Origin: Chelativorans multitrophicus
GTDB taxonomy: Bacteria > Pseudomonadota > Alphaproteobacteria > Rhizobiales > Rhizobiaceae
Direction: 5' to 3'
DNA length: 64,000 nucleotides
NCBI RefSeq assembly: GCF_011317445.1
Contig: NZ_JAAAPL010000001.1
Location: forward strand, 1,550,001 to 1,614,000
The notes beneath the pieces are model-generated. The model searched no databases. It saw nothing but the letters and a program-made list of their open reading frames with translations, and was not told where the DNA came from. Position numbers and translations under genes: made by a program. Numbering within the stretch: the first letter of the stretch is position 1; every line of letters begins with the position of its first letter. Of this stretch, positions 51,440 to 60,439 are shown in pieces.

Positions 51440-52300
51440 ATGTCCGATCCGATGCAACAGCTTGCTGAAGCAATTAAGCGCAGAAGCGCCGTCCTGTTCG
51501 TTGGTGCGGGGGTATCCATGAGTGTCGGCCTGCCGTCATGGGACAAGCTGATCAGACAGATGGAGCAGGAACTCGGTATCGATCCTGAAACCACCAAATC
51601 TTCCCGCTATAGCTACCAGACACTCGCCGAATATTACCGTCTGAAGCAGGGCAGCTTAGGCCCGCTGCGGAGTTGGATGGACCGGAACTGGAGCGTTTCG
51701 CGCGAAAAGGTGAAAGAATCTCTCCTCCATCGACTGATCGTCGAACTCGACTTTCCAATCATCTACACCACGAACTACGATCGGAACCTTGAAGTCGCCT
51801 TCGAACTCTATGGACGCGATTTCGTGAAGGTCGCCAATGCTCGAGATATCAGCCGGATTGCCGACGGCGTGACGCAGATCATAAAATATCACGGCGATTT
51901 CGATGAGGATGCCTCGCTGGTCCTGACGGAAACGGATTACTTCAACCGGCTCTCCTTCGATTCCCCTCTCGACGTGAAATTTCGCGCCGATGCGCTGGGC
52001 CGCACAATCCTTTTTATCGGCTATAGCCTGTCCGACATGAACATCAGGCTTCTGCTCCACCGTCTCTGGCAGACCTGGCGCGATTCCGGCTACGAAAAGG
52101 ACCGCCCGCCCTCCTTCGTTTTCATGCCGAACCGAAATCCCGTGGAGGAGGCGGTTCTGGCGCGGTGGGGCATCACCGCTTTAAGCGAGGAAAGCGAAAG
52201 CGCTCAAGAAGCTCTCGGCACGTTCCTGAAGCATTTGCTTCAGATGACGTGCAAGAGCGCGGGCGAGTCCGAAAAACTAGGCCGCACCCAACGTCCTTAG
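51440..52300 (+). CDS. Stand-alone SIR2-domain protein
   Basis: This 286-residue protein is made almost wholly of a SIR2-like NAD-binding domain. The nucleotide-binding start is LFVGAGVSMSVGLPSW (19-34). Asn112 is in YTTNYDRNLE, His151 in IKYHGDFDED, and LFIGYSLSDMNIRLLL (191-206) closes the fold, so the catalytic Asn and His are kept. In antiviral systems (ThsA, DSR types) such domains degrade NAD, usually fused to other domains; none is visible here. An EcfG-like promoter precedes it and no defence neighbours are present, so a stress role is as likely as phage defence. Confidence 0.85.
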   Translation: MSDPMQQLAEAIKRRSAVLFVGAGVSMSVGLPSWDKLIRQMEQELGIDPETTKSSRYSYQTLAEYYRLKQGSLGPLRSWMDRNWSVSREKVKESLLHRLIVELDFPIIYTTNYDRNLEVAFELYGRDFVKVANARDISRIADGVTQIIKYHGDFDEDASLVLTETDYFNRLSFDSPLDVKFRADALGRTILFIGYSLSDMNIRLLLHRLWQTWRDSGYEKDRPPSFVFMPNRNPVEEAVLARWGITALSEESESAQEALGTFLKHLLQMTCKSAGESEKLGRTQRP

Positions 52301-52557
52301 GAAGCGGTGTCTTTGAGCAATCAACGAAAACACCCCACGGCATTGTGGTTCATGGGGGCGTAGTCTATAGGGCGGGCATCGGGCGGACGAAATCGGACGG
52401 GACATGGAAGAGCGGAAACGACAGATCTGCGGCAAGATCGATGCGCTCTCGGATGTGTAGATCAGGCCATTTCAAGTTCATCCCTATGCGGCGTTTCCAG
52501 GCGCCTGATCGGCTGGTTGTGACCGCGGCCGAATAGCCGCGCAGACGGAGAGCACGA
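52301..52557. other. Intergenic stretch with a 6-bp hairpin before the transporter
   Basis: CGCGGC-CGAATA-GCCGCG (52524-52541) is a short perfect hairpin ending 16 bases before the next start codon. No credible ORF or clear promoter is visible in the remaining bases. Confidence 0.4.
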
Positions 52558-53544
52558 ATGTCCTTGTTCGCGCGGCTGAAGCGCATCGGCATCGACACCT
52601 ATATGCTGCTGCTCATAGCCACTGTGTTTTTGGCGACTGTGTTGCCGGCAACAGGCCGCGGAGCAGTCGTCCTGTCCCACGTGGCTTATTATGCTATCGC
52701 CCTGCTGTTCTTTGTCTATGGCGCCAAGCTTAACACTTCGGCCGTGGTGGCGGGTCTGACGAATTGGCGGCTCCAGTTCCTGGTGCTCGCCTTCACCTAC
52801 ATCGTCTTTCCTCTGCTCGGATTGGGGCTCTTCTATTCTCTAAAGCCGTTTCTCGATGAGTTTCTCGGCATAGGACTGCTCTTCCTCGCGGTGCTGCCAT
52901 CCACAGTGCAGGCGTCGATTGCCTTTACGTCTCTTGCCCAGGGGAACGTTCCCGCGGCTGTTTGTGCGGCCTCACTCTCCAATGTCATCGGTGTCTTCTT
53001 GACGCCGGCACTCGCCGCACTCCTTCTGCAAACCAGCGGAAGCGGCATCAATACCGATGCGATCAAAGGGATAGCTCTCCAGATTTTGCTGCCCTTCATC
53101 CTGGGACAACTGGCGAGGCCTCTGATCGGAGGCTGGATTGTGCGGCAGAAGATGTTCACGCTTTCCGTTGATCGCGGCTCCATCCTCCTCATCGTCTACT
53201 CCGCTTTCAGCGCCGGCATGGTGGCCGGCATTTGGAGCCAGATCGACGGGCAGATGCTCGCCATTGTCATCGGCGCCGATGTCCTGCTGCTCGCCGTAAT
53301 AATTCTCCTCGGCAGTGGGGTGGGTCGATTGGCTAAACTTCCGCGCGAGGATCGGATGGCGCTGTTCTTCTGCGGAGTTACGAAAAGCCTCGCCAGCGGA
53401 TTGCCTATCGCCAACATCCTCTTCATTGGCAAGCCGGTGAGCCTGATCATTGTCCCGCTGATGCTGTTCCATCAGATACAGCTGTTCGTCTGCGCTATCA
53501 TCGCCCGGCGCCACGCGAACCGGTTGGTTGTGGTACCGGGCTAA
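52558..53544 (+). CDS. Bile acid:sodium symporter (BASS) family transporter
   Basis: This 328-residue membrane protein has nine to ten helices. BASS features are VYGAKLNTSAVVAGLTNWRLQFLVLAFTYIVFPLLGLGL, AVLPSTVQASIAFTSLAQGNVPAAVCAASLSNVIGVFLTPAL (the crossover helix region) and FFCGVTKSLASGLPIANILF. Family members use a sodium gradient to move organic acids; bacterial substrates of this subgroup are mostly unknown. CGGAGAGCACGA precedes the ATG. It converges on the YbhN-type gene. Confidence 0.87.
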   Translation: MSLFARLKRIGIDTYMLLLIATVFLATVLPATGRGAVVLSHVAYYAIALLFFVYGAKLNTSAVVAGLTNWRLQFLVLAFTYIVFPLLGLGLFYSLKPFLDEFLGIGLLFLAVLPSTVQASIAFTSLAQGNVPAAVCAASLSNVIGVFLTPALAALLLQTSGSGINTDAIKGIALQILLPFILGQLARPLIGGWIVRQKMFTLSVDRGSILLIVYSAFSAGMVAGIWSQIDGQMLAIVIGADVLLLAVIILLGSGVGRLAKLPREDRMALFFCGVTKSLASGLPIANILFIGKPVSLIIVPLMLFHQIQLFVCAIIARRHANRLVVVPG

Positions 53545-53654
53545 CCGGCTCCGCGTCGGCGGTTTTCCTCTGGCGGCTTGGGCTCGTAACGAGAATTGAC
53601 GATCATGCCCGAGGCGCCCCCGATGGCACCGACCGGCGCTTTATATCGTGAGCC

Positions 53655-54587
53655 TCAAGCCCGCTCGTTCGCGAATTGCTGGCGCTCAAAGCCGAGAACA
53701 ACGATCAAAGCGGCGATAAATGGGATGATGAGATATAGCAGCCTGAAGACCAGCAGGGCAGCCAGCACGTCGGCCGGGTCCATCTCGGGCAAGCCGGAGA
53801 TGAAAGCAAGTTCAAGCACCCCCAACCCGCCCGGAGCGTGCGAAAGAAGCGCCAGCGAAAACGAGATCAGGAAAATGCCGGTGATGGTAACAAAGCCCGG
53901 ATTGCCTGCTGCGGGCAGCGCAAAATAGATAATCGCTGCCGCGCCGATGATCTCCAACGGGCCGATCAGCAGTTGCTTCAGTGCAATCGAAAGACGCGGA
54001 TATGACAGCTCGACCTTGCCGATATGCAATGGCCTGAATTTCAACGCGCTGCCCACCACATAAAGCAGAACTCCGACCAGCAATAGCGCACCAGTCACCG
54101 CCGATGCCTCCACCGGGAGCACGTCGACGAAGCGGTCTGCGATTCCTGGTTCCACTAACAGCACGACGCCGGTGAGGACGACAATACCTAGAGCAAAGGT
54201 AAAAGAGCAGAACGCCACCAGCACCCCGACCTCGGCTCCGGTCAGCCCCTTGGCGGTATAGGCCCTGTAGCGGACAACGGAGCCGGAAAACACCGACGCG
54301 CCGATATTGTGTGAAAACGCATAGGTGGTGAACGAGGTGACGGTGATATAAAGCCAGCCCACCCGTTTTCTCAGATGTGTAAGCGCCAGATGATCATACG
54401 CTGCCAGCGCGCCATAGGCCAAAAGCGTGGAAGCCACGCACAACAGCCAGTTAGGCATTGGAATGGCGGCGAGACTACCCCAGAGCTCATCGAGCGAAAG
54501 CCCTCGTAATTCGTGGTAGAGAAGCCAGGCAGAAAAAACCACCGCGGCAAAGCCGATTATCGGCCAGATATATCTCTTTAGCTGCAT
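53655..54587 (-). CDS. YbhN/lysylphosphatidylglycerol-synthase transmembrane family protein
   Basis: This 310-residue protein has about eight helices and matches the membrane domain of MprF-like flippases (YAFSHNIGASVFSGSVVRYRAYTAKGLTGAEVGVLVAFCSFTFALG, and HAPGGLGVLELAFISGLPEMDP). The soluble synthase domain is absent, as usual for YbhN proteins. A lipid-translocation role is family inference. Past its TGA stop the same frame stays open for another 37 codons (53541-53654), ending at TAG. That tail, GSRYKAPVGAIGG...EENRRRGAG, has coding-like composition. Confidence 0.83.
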   Translation of the reverse strand: MQLKRYIWPIIGFAAVVFSAWLLYHELRGLSLDELWGSLAAIPMPNWLLCVASTLLAYGALAAYDHLALTHLRKRVGWLYITVTSFTTYAFSHNIGASVFSGSVVRYRAYTAKGLTGAEVGVLVAFCSFTFALGIVVLTGVVLLVEPGIADRFVDVLPVEASAVTGALLLVGVLLYVVGSALKFRPLHIGKVELSYPRLSIALKQLLIGPLEIIGAAAIIYFALPAAGNPGFVTITGIFLISFSLALLSHAPGGLGVLELAFISGLPEMDPADVLAALLVFRLLYLIIPFIAALIVVLGFERQQFANERA

Positions 54588-54979
54588 TGCTTAATGCCCG
54601 CTGGTGCTTACGGGATGTAGCCAACCGGCCCGGTGTGCCGTAAGAGAAAGCCTCCGCTCTCCACTCACTCGGCGGGAAGGGGACGAAAGCGCCTGACAGT
54701 GCGATCAGCCGCCGGCGTCCCGCGAAAGCACATTAATTACATTCACCGCCCATAGGCGGCAAAAACACTGTTCCGAAAACTGATTAAAGAAATTGCTTCC
54801 ATCATAACTATCAATCCACTCAGCGTCTGCGCACCAAACTCAAGTAAGCTCGCGATCTCTCTGCAGGAAATGCGGCAGTCCTAGGACGCATTCCCATCCG
54901 GCGCGATAACTTTTCCGTTTGAAAAAAGTGCCGAAGTCGACACGATGAGCGGGAAGAGCACCTCAATCTTGATGACGGA
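54588..54979. other. Intergenic stretch, 392 bases
   Basis: It presumably contains the YbhN-type gene promoter. CCGCC-CATA-GGCGG near 54748-54761 is a minor hairpin, and the surrounding sequence up to 54860 is more AT-rich than its neighbours. No ORF, repeat or RNA gene can be supported. Confidence 0.4.
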
Positions 54980-55387
54980 TCAGTTCGCGGTCGGAACCGG
55001 ACAGCTCAGATCGCCTTCTTCGCAATTCAGATAACCCTCGAAGGCTTCGACACGCACTTGCGTGAGGCTTTCCATGCATGTGGCGGTGAGCATTGGCATA
55101 ACGCTTCCCCCGGCAGCAGACGCTGTCTGGAAACTGCACTCCGCGTCGCGGAACTTGACCCAATCGCGCTGGGCTTGCACAAGCAGATTCTTCGTTTCCG
55201 CATCGTCTGAGAGACGGGCTTCGATCTGTTTATAAAGCTCATTGAGTTTCTTGTCGGCTTCCCTGAACGCGGCATCGGCACATTCGTTCATGGTGGCCTG
55301 ATCCTCGGCAGCACTGCAATTATCTTGGGCAAAGGCAGATGCCGGAATGGCCAGCATCATGACCGTGGCCAATATAATGGTTCTCAT
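54980..55387 (-). CDS. LprI-like (DUF1311) exported protein
   Basis: This 135-residue periplasmic protein has a signal peptide (MRTIILATVMMLAIPASAFAQ). The mature domain has the DUF1311 pattern: CSAAEDQATMNECADAAFREADKKLNELYKQI, AQRDWVKFRDAEC and ATCMESLTQVRVEAFEGYL. Six Cys suggest three disulfides. LprI-type proteins inhibit lysozyme in some bacteria; that role here is unproven. GGAGGGACAGTCA precedes ATG 55387. Confidence 0.85.
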   Translation of the reverse strand: MRTIILATVMMLAIPASAFAQDNCSAAEDQATMNECADAAFREADKKLNELYKQIEARLSDDAETKNLLVQAQRDWVKFRDAECSFQTASAAGGSVMPMLTATCMESLTQVRVEAFEGYLNCEEGDLSCPVPTAN

Positions 55388-55703
55388 TGACTGTCCCTCC
55401 ATGAAAATGCCTGGCGCGCCGTTGCCATCAAAGGGCGACGGACTGCCCTGGCATCAGGCCGCGTAATCTCGTTTCAGACGAGGACTACCGTCGATCTACC
55501 CTAGTGAAGCTGAATCATGAATTTAAACAAAGTCACAAAGTATAACATGCTATACATTATCAAGATGATCAGCACTGCTGGCGGCCTCTAACCATTGAGC
55601 TCGCGATGGAAAACTCACCGCGCAGGCCTTCCCCTTGCCCGCCGCAATCACCTGTGGCGAATTCGTCTGGTTCTCCCGTATTGCACCAGAATGGAAACCG
55701 TTG
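55388..55703. other. Divergent intergenic stretch, AT-rich in the middle
   Basis: Bases of about 55505-55565 are markedly AT-rich and include the inverted repeat GTATA-ACATGC-TATAC (55540-55555). This is the likely promoter zone for the lprI-like gene, the dedA gene or both, but no -35/-10 pair is convincing. No coding region is supported. Confidence 0.4.
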
Positions 55704-56288
55704 ATGATCGATGCGATTCACCTTCTTATCGAGCGCTTTGGATTGATTGCCGTCTTCCTGGGCTGCGTCGCCGAAGGCGAAAGCGTAGCCATCCTTGGCG
55801 GTTTTTTTGCCCATCAGGGGCTGCTTGAAACGTGGCAGGTGATCGCAATGGCCTTCGCCGGGTCCTTCATGAGCGATACGCTTTTCTTCCTGGCCGGAAA
55901 ATACTTCTCAGGCAGTTCCATGGTACGGAAGGCGCGCCAAAAGCCCGCCTTCTCCTATGCCTGCCGGATGGTAGAGCGGTATCCTGCGCCTTATGTCCTC
56001 ATCAACCGCTATGTTTATGGTTTCCGGCTCATTGGCGGTGTCGTAGCTGGCCTTTCCAGTATCAGCCTGCCGAAATTCATGGCTCTCAATGCTGCTTCCT
56101 CGTTGATTTGGGCGCTCCTCTTCATCGGTATCGGATATGTCTTCGGCCTGGGCGCTGAACAGCTCGTCGGCGGGGAACTTGCCAAGCATGAGCGCCTTCT
56201 GTTCGGTTTTGGATTCTGCCTGATTGGGATAGGCGCGGGGTGGTATGCCACGCGCAGATTCAGCCGGTATTTCCTTGGGCAGATTTAA
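55704..56288 (+). CDS. DedA family membrane protein
   Basis: This is a 194-residue protein of the DedA/SNARE-associated superfamily, now linked to undecaprenyl-phosphate and phospholipid recycling. Typical features are LIAVFLGCVAEGESVAILGGFFAHQG, AFAGSFMSDTLFFLAGKYFSG, RYVYGFRLIGGVVAGLSSISLPKFMALNAASSLIWALLFIGIGYVFG. ATG 55704 was taken because the DedA domain starts there; ribosome site is weak. It converges on an AraC gene. Confidence 0.85.
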   Translation: MIDAIHLLIERFGLIAVFLGCVAEGESVAILGGFFAHQGLLETWQVIAMAFAGSFMSDTLFFLAGKYFSGSSMVRKARQKPAFSYACRMVERYPAPYVLINRYVYGFRLIGGVVAGLSSISLPKFMALNAASSLIWALLFIGIGYVFGLGAEQLVGGELAKHERLLFGFGFCLIGIGAGWYATRRFSRYFLGQI

Positions 56289-56344
56289 GAACGCATGACC
56301 TGCGGGAACGCGACGGCTGAAACGGTCGGCGCTGCGCGTGCTGT

Positions 56345-57208
56345 TCACGGCCAGGCAGCGAAGGAATGACCGCTATGCGAGCGCAGTGCGGAATTCTGAC
56401 GGTGTTTATTCGGTGAGCGCCCGGTCTGGCGCTTGAAGAAGCGGCTGAAATAGGCCGGATCGTGAAATCCTAGCGTCTCGGCTATGTCGGCGATCGGAAG
56501 ATTGCTGCTGTCGAGAAGGCTGATTGCCTCCTGAGTCAGCCGCGCATGTACGATAGCCAGCGGCGAGCGGCCCGTCACGCGCCTGACCGTGGCGTTGAGA
56601 CATTCGGCGGTGATGCCAACTTCCTGCGCATAGCGCGCGATCGTCCAGTGCTCGCGCATGTGCAGTTCCACCGCGTGCAGGAAGCGATGCATGATCGTGC
56701 GCGGCAGTGGCTGCGCTTCGCGCATGACCGGTCCTGAAAGCCGCCAGGCGCCGATCAGCAGAAGAGCCAGCCTGTGCCGCACGGCGTCATCCATGCCGGG
56801 CCAGTCTTGCATGCCCTCCTCCAGAATACCCTCGACGCTGTCCGCCAGCCGCCGGGCCTGCTTTGATTCGAGCTTCACAACGAGGAGCGGCCGCGACAGC
56901 GCCTCGCGGATAGCGCGTGCGTTCGGGCCCATGCCAACGGCTCGCGCGAAGCTGATTTCGGACACCGACAGAGAGACCCCGCGGGAGCCCGCATTCGCCC
57001 GCAAGCTGCCGCCGCGTCTGGCCTGCAGCCAGATTAGGCACGGAGCGGCGAAAGGCACCTCTCCATCGCCGCTGCGCACCGATCCGCTGCCGGAAAGAAA
57101 TATGAAGCTGCGATAGCCGGATTCGGAAAAGGTCCACTCGCTGGCCGCCAGCTCCCCCTTGAGAAGTTGGACCTCCGGATCCGGTGGCGGCCTCTGCCAT
57201 CGGTTCAT
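56345..57208 (-). CDS. AraC family regulator of the TRAP module
   Basis: This 287-residue protein has an N-terminal cupin-type sensor (SGYRSFIFLSGSGSVRSGDGEVPFAAPCLIWL) and a C-terminal HTH pair (HMREHWTIARYAQEVGITAECLNATVRRVTGRSPLAIVHARLTQEAISLLDSSNLPIADIAETLGFHDPAYFSRFFKRQTGRSPNKHR). GGGGAGGGAAAATATA precedes ATG 57208. It diverges from dctP and probably controls the TRAP-cupin operon in response to its substrate (inference). A minus-strand promoter candidate is TAGACA-N17-TACTTT in the shared gap. Confidence 0.85.
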   Translation of the reverse strand: MNRWQRPPPDPEVQLLKGELAASEWTFSESGYRSFIFLSGSGSVRSGDGEVPFAAPCLIWLQARRGGSLRANAGSRGVSLSVSEISFARAVGMGPNARAIREALSRPLLVVKLESKQARRLADSVEGILEEGMQDWPGMDDAVRHRLALLLIGAWRLSGPVMREAQPLPRTIMHRFLHAVELHMREHWTIARYAQEVGITAECLNATVRRVTGRSPLAIVHARLTQEAISLLDSSNLPIADIAETLGFHDPAYFSRFFKRQTGRSPNKHRQNSALRSHSGHSFAAWP

Positions 57209-57304
57209 TATATTTTCCCTCCCCGTCACAACCATGAAAAGTACAAAAAAAGGCCGATAATGTCTATTCTTACCCTTGAACCACTGCCTTAGCTTGTGTC
57301 GGAT

Positions 57305-57331
57305 TATATGCGTGGAGGAAAGTCGCATATA
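57305..57331. promoter_or_regulatory. Inverted repeat upstream of the TRAP operon
   Basis: TATATGCG (57305-57312) and CGCATATA (57324-57331) are perfect 8-bp arms 11 bases apart, 42 bases before the dctP ATG. A spacing close to one helical turn per half-site suits a dimeric activator such as the divergent AraC protein. Confidence 0.5.
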
Positions 57332-57372
57332 GAATGACGGGTGATCATCAGGATCGCAGACGGGAGGAAAAT

Positions 57373-58419
57373 ATGATCAGGCGCAGAGATTTTCTGGTAG
57401 GTTCGGCGTCCGCGCTGGCGCTGCCGGCTTATATTCGCTCCGGCTTCGCGCAGAGCGCAGAGTACACGCTGAAGCTGCATCACTTTTTGGGCCCCCAAGC
57501 ACCAGCTCAGACGCAGATGCTGGAGCCTTGGGCCAAGCGGATCGAGGATGATTCCGGCGGCCGAGTGAAGATAGAGCTCTACCCCGCTATGTCGCTTGGG
57601 GGCGCGCCGAACCAGCTTTTCCGGCAGGCGGCGGAAGGCGTCGTCGACATTATCTGGGCTGTCAACGGCTACACGCCGGGCCTTTTCCCGCGCTCGGAGG
57701 TGTTCGAGCTTCCGACAATTTTCACCAATGACATCGTGGCGGCGAATCTCGCCATGCGCGATCTGTTCGAAAGCCATCTCGCTCCTGAATTCGCCGATGT
57801 GCACGTGCTTTTCATGCATGTCCATGCCGGTCAGGCGCTTCATATGGCCAGTGAACTCGTTCGCACGCCCGACGATACCAAAGGCAAGAAGCTGCGTGTG
57901 CCCGGCCCGACCGGTAATGCGGTGGTCGAGGCCATGGGCGCAACACCCGTCACCATGCCGGTGCCGGACCTGCCTCAGGCGCTATCCACAAACGCCGTCG
58001 ATGGAGCGCTGATACCCTGGGAGATCATTCCTGCGCTGCAGCTTTGGGAAACCACGAAATACCAGATCGAAGGACCTGATAACAACCGCTTCGGCACGAC
58101 CACCTTCCAGGTCTCGATGAACCAGGGGCGGTGGGAAGAACTGCCTGATGATCTCAAGGAGGTCTTCAACAAGCACTCCGGCGAGGACTGGTTGCGCGAA
58201 GTCGGCCAGATCTGGCGCGGTATCGACGACCGTGGCATTCAACTCGCGGTGGAGCAAGGTAACGAGCATGTGGTGCTCACCGAGGAGGAAATGGGTGCCT
58301 TCAATACCGCGCTCGCGCCGGTCGTCGACCGGTGGGTCGCGGAACATTCAAATGCGGGCTTCGACCCCGCCGAGCTGGTCGAGGCCGCCAGGCAGGCGCT
58401 GGCGGCGCACCAGTCTTGA
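57373..58419 (+). CDS. dctP: TRAP transporter solute-binding protein DctP, Tat-exported
   Basis: This 348-residue periplasmic receptor has a twin-arginine leader RRRDFLVGSASALALPAY (3-20), so it may fold before export. The DctP core shows as LKLHHFLGPQAPAQTQMLEPWAKRIEDDSGGRVKIELYPAMSLGG and LRVPGPTGNAVVEAMGATPVTMPVPDLPQALSTNAVDGALIPWEI, the latter containing the carboxylate-binding Arg of the family. Organic acids are the usual ligands. GGGAGGAAAAT precedes ATG 57373. The downstream cupin suggests an aromatic or hydroxy-ketone related substrate. Confidence 0.92.
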   Translation: MIRRRDFLVGSASALALPAYIRSGFAQSAEYTLKLHHFLGPQAPAQTQMLEPWAKRIEDDSGGRVKIELYPAMSLGGAPNQLFRQAAEGVVDIIWAVNGYTPGLFPRSEVFELPTIFTNDIVAANLAMRDLFESHLAPEFADVHVLFMHVHAGQALHMASELVRTPDDTKGKKLRVPGPTGNAVVEAMGATPVTMPVPDLPQALSTNAVDGALIPWEIIPALQLWETTKYQIEGPDNNRFGTTTFQVSMNQGRWEELPDDLKEVFNKHSGEDWLREVGQIWRGIDDRGIQLAVEQGNEHVVLTEEEMGAFNTALAPVVDRWVAEHSNAGFDPAELVEAARQALAAHQS

Positions 58420-58991
58420 GCAAGATACCCGGCAGACAGGCGGAGACGGGCGATAAGCCGCCCGTTACGCCGGTCCTCGCGCAGATCGCCGCCCTGATTG
58501 CCAGCCTCTCCCGCTGGTGGGCGATGACGGGCGGCGTTCTGATCTTGATCCTTTCCGTCATGGCGGCGGCAAGTGCCGCGTCGAACCTCTTTTTCGGGCG
58601 GCCCTTTTCGGCCGATCACGAGCTGGTCAAGCACGTCACGGCCATCGCCATCTTCATGTTCCTGCCCTACTGCCAGATCAGCGGAGCGAACATCACGCTC
58701 GACTTCTTTACGGACGATCTGAGCGAACGCGCCAAGCAAGCAATGAGCGCCTTCTCCTCGCTTTTCGCCCTTGCCTTTGCGGTGCTGCTTTTCGTGCAGA
58801 TGTTGCAGGGCTTTCAAAGCTATATCCGATTCCAGGAGGTTACGCCCGTGCTGCGACTGCCCTTGTGGACGGCTTTTCCGCCGATTCTCCTGTCGCTTGC
58901 GCTGCTTGCAGCCGCGTCTTTCATCAACTTGGCCGAAGGGCTTCGCAGGGTTCAAAACCCTCAGTATGAATCGGGAGCGGAGCGCTCGTGA
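58416..58991 (+). CDS. dctQ: TRAP transporter small permease DctQ
   Basis: This 191-residue subunit has four predicted membrane helices after a polar N-terminus of about 35 residues. SAASNLFFGRPFSADHELVKHVTAIAIFMFLPYCQISGANITLDFFTDDLSERAKQ carries the DctQ pattern. The most economical start is TTG 58416, which overlaps the dctP stop (TTGA) and indicates translational coupling. Its end overlaps dctM by 4 bases. DctQ supports assembly of the large permease. Confidence 0.88.
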   Translation: MSKIPGRQAETGDKPPVTPVLAQIAALIASLSRWWAMTGGVLILILSVMAAASAASNLFFGRPFSADHELVKHVTAIAIFMFLPYCQISGANITLDFFTDDLSERAKQAMSAFSSLFALAFAVLLFVQMLQGFQSYIRFQEVTPVLRLPLWTAFPPILLSLALLAAASFINLAEGLRRVQNPQYESGAERS

Positions 58992-60307
58992 ACAGCCTCG
59001 TTCTTGGTCTTGTAGGACTCGGCCTCCTGCTCGGACTCATTGTTGTCCGGGTGCCGATCGCCTACACAATGCTTCTCGTAGGGATCGGTGGTGTGGCCAT
59101 CCAATCCGGGCCTTTCATCGTTCTCAATCAGCTCAAGGATCTCGCCTACGCGCAGTTTGCGAATTACGACCTTTCGGTGCTGCCCATGTTCCTCCTGATG
59201 GGAGGGCTAGCCGCACGCTCCGGCCTGTCGACGGATCTCTTCCGGGCGGCTCATGCCTGGTTCGGCCGCTTCAGGGGCGGAGTGGCGATGGCGGCGGTGG
59301 CCGCTTGCGCAGGCTTCGGCGCCGTCTGCGGCTCCTCGACGGCGACCGCCTCCACCATGGGGCAGGTCGCCCTGCCTGAACTCAGGCGCTACAAATATTC
59401 CGACGCGCTTGCCACCGGCACACTGGCGGCCGGCGGCACGCTCGGCATTCTCATTCCGCCCTCCGTGGTGCTGATTGTCTATGCGATCATCGTAGAGGTG
59501 AACATAGTAACCATGTTCGCCGCAGCCCTGATTCCCGGTCTCATCGCAACAGCGATGTTCCTGGCGACGGTTGCGCTCTATTCGCGTTTCGTATCCGGTG
59601 CGGGCCCAAAGGGAGAGCCGGTCAGCGCCGCTGAACTGTGGTCCGCCTCGATCAATGTAATTCCGGTGCTTGTGGTGTTCGCGATCGTGATCGGCGGCAT
59701 CTATGCCGGCATCTACAACCCGACCGCAGCGGCGGCGATCGGCGTGTTCCTGGTGCTTGCCTATGGCCTCGTGGCGCGCCGGCTGTCACTTGCCGGCATA
59801 CGCGACAGCCTGCTCGACACGGCGCGCACCGGCGGCATGATCTTCCTCATCCTGTTGGGAGCGGAATTGCTCAAGATCTTCATGTCGCGCGCCGGCGTGC
59901 CGCAGGCGGGCGCGGAGATGTTGCAGGCAAGCGGCCTTCAGCCCATGGCGATCCTCCTCCTGGTTATCTTCGCCTTCCTCCTGCTGGGCTGCTTGATGGA
60001 CAGCCTGTCGATGATCATCCTGGCCATTCCGTTCTTCTGGCCGGTGATCGCGGGGCTCGATTTCGGGCTGACGCCTAACGACACCAAGATCTGGTTCGGC
60101 ATCATTATCCTGATCGTCGTGGAGCTCGGGCTCATAACGCCGCCGGTGGGGCTCAACGTCTTTATCATCAGCGCCATGGCGAAGGACGTGCCCATGCGGG
60201 AGACGTTCAAGGGTGTCATGCCCTTCTTCGGCGCGGAGGTTGTGAGGATCGCGCTGCTGATTGCCTTTCCGGCAATCACGCTGTTCCTGCCACACCTGCT
60301 GCGCTAG
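58988..60307 (+). CDS. dctM: TRAP transporter large permease DctM
   Basis: This 439-residue sodium-coupled permease has about twelve to fourteen helices. DctM signatures include GFGAVCGSSTATASTMGQVALPELRRYKYSDALATGTLAAGGTLGILIPPSVVLIVYAIIVE and the C-terminal ELGLITPPVGLNVFIISAMAKDVPM, which hold the paired GIL(I)PPS and TPPVG sodium-site loops. GTG 58988 overlaps the dctQ stop. Confidence 0.93.
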   Translation: MNSLVLGLVGLGLLLGLIVVRVPIAYTMLLVGIGGVAIQSGPFIVLNQLKDLAYAQFANYDLSVLPMFLLMGGLAARSGLSTDLFRAAHAWFGRFRGGVAMAAVAACAGFGAVCGSSTATASTMGQVALPELRRYKYSDALATGTLAAGGTLGILIPPSVVLIVYAIIVEVNIVTMFAAALIPGLIATAMFLATVALYSRFVSGAGPKGEPVSAAELWSASINVIPVLVVFAIVIGGIYAGIYNPTAAAAIGVFLVLAYGLVARRLSLAGIRDSLLDTARTGGMIFLILLGAELLKIFMSRAGVPQAGAEMLQASGLQPMAILLLVIFAFLLLGCLMDSLSMIILAIPFFWPVIAGLDFGLTPNDTKIWFGIIILIVVELGLITPPVGLNVFIISAMAKDVPMRETFKGVMPFFGAEVVRIALLIAFPAITLFLPHLLR

Positions 60308-60439
60308 AGCCGCCCTGGACAGGACGTGTGAAGGCCGGTGCCGATCTTCTGCAATTCTCGACAAAGCCATCCGGCATGTCGAACAAAAGCACAGCCCTGC
60401 GTTTCTGTAGTGAGAGTGCGGCCGTAGGAGGAGAGTCCG

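Noticed and set aside
51440-52300. Calling the SIR2 gene a phage-defence system
   Set aside because: No second effector, TIR, helicase, toxin or mobile neighbours are present and the promoter looks stress-related; kept as an open question only.
52301-52557. Short ORF beginning at an ATG near 52404
   Set aside because: Under 20 codons, no ribosome site, no conserved features.
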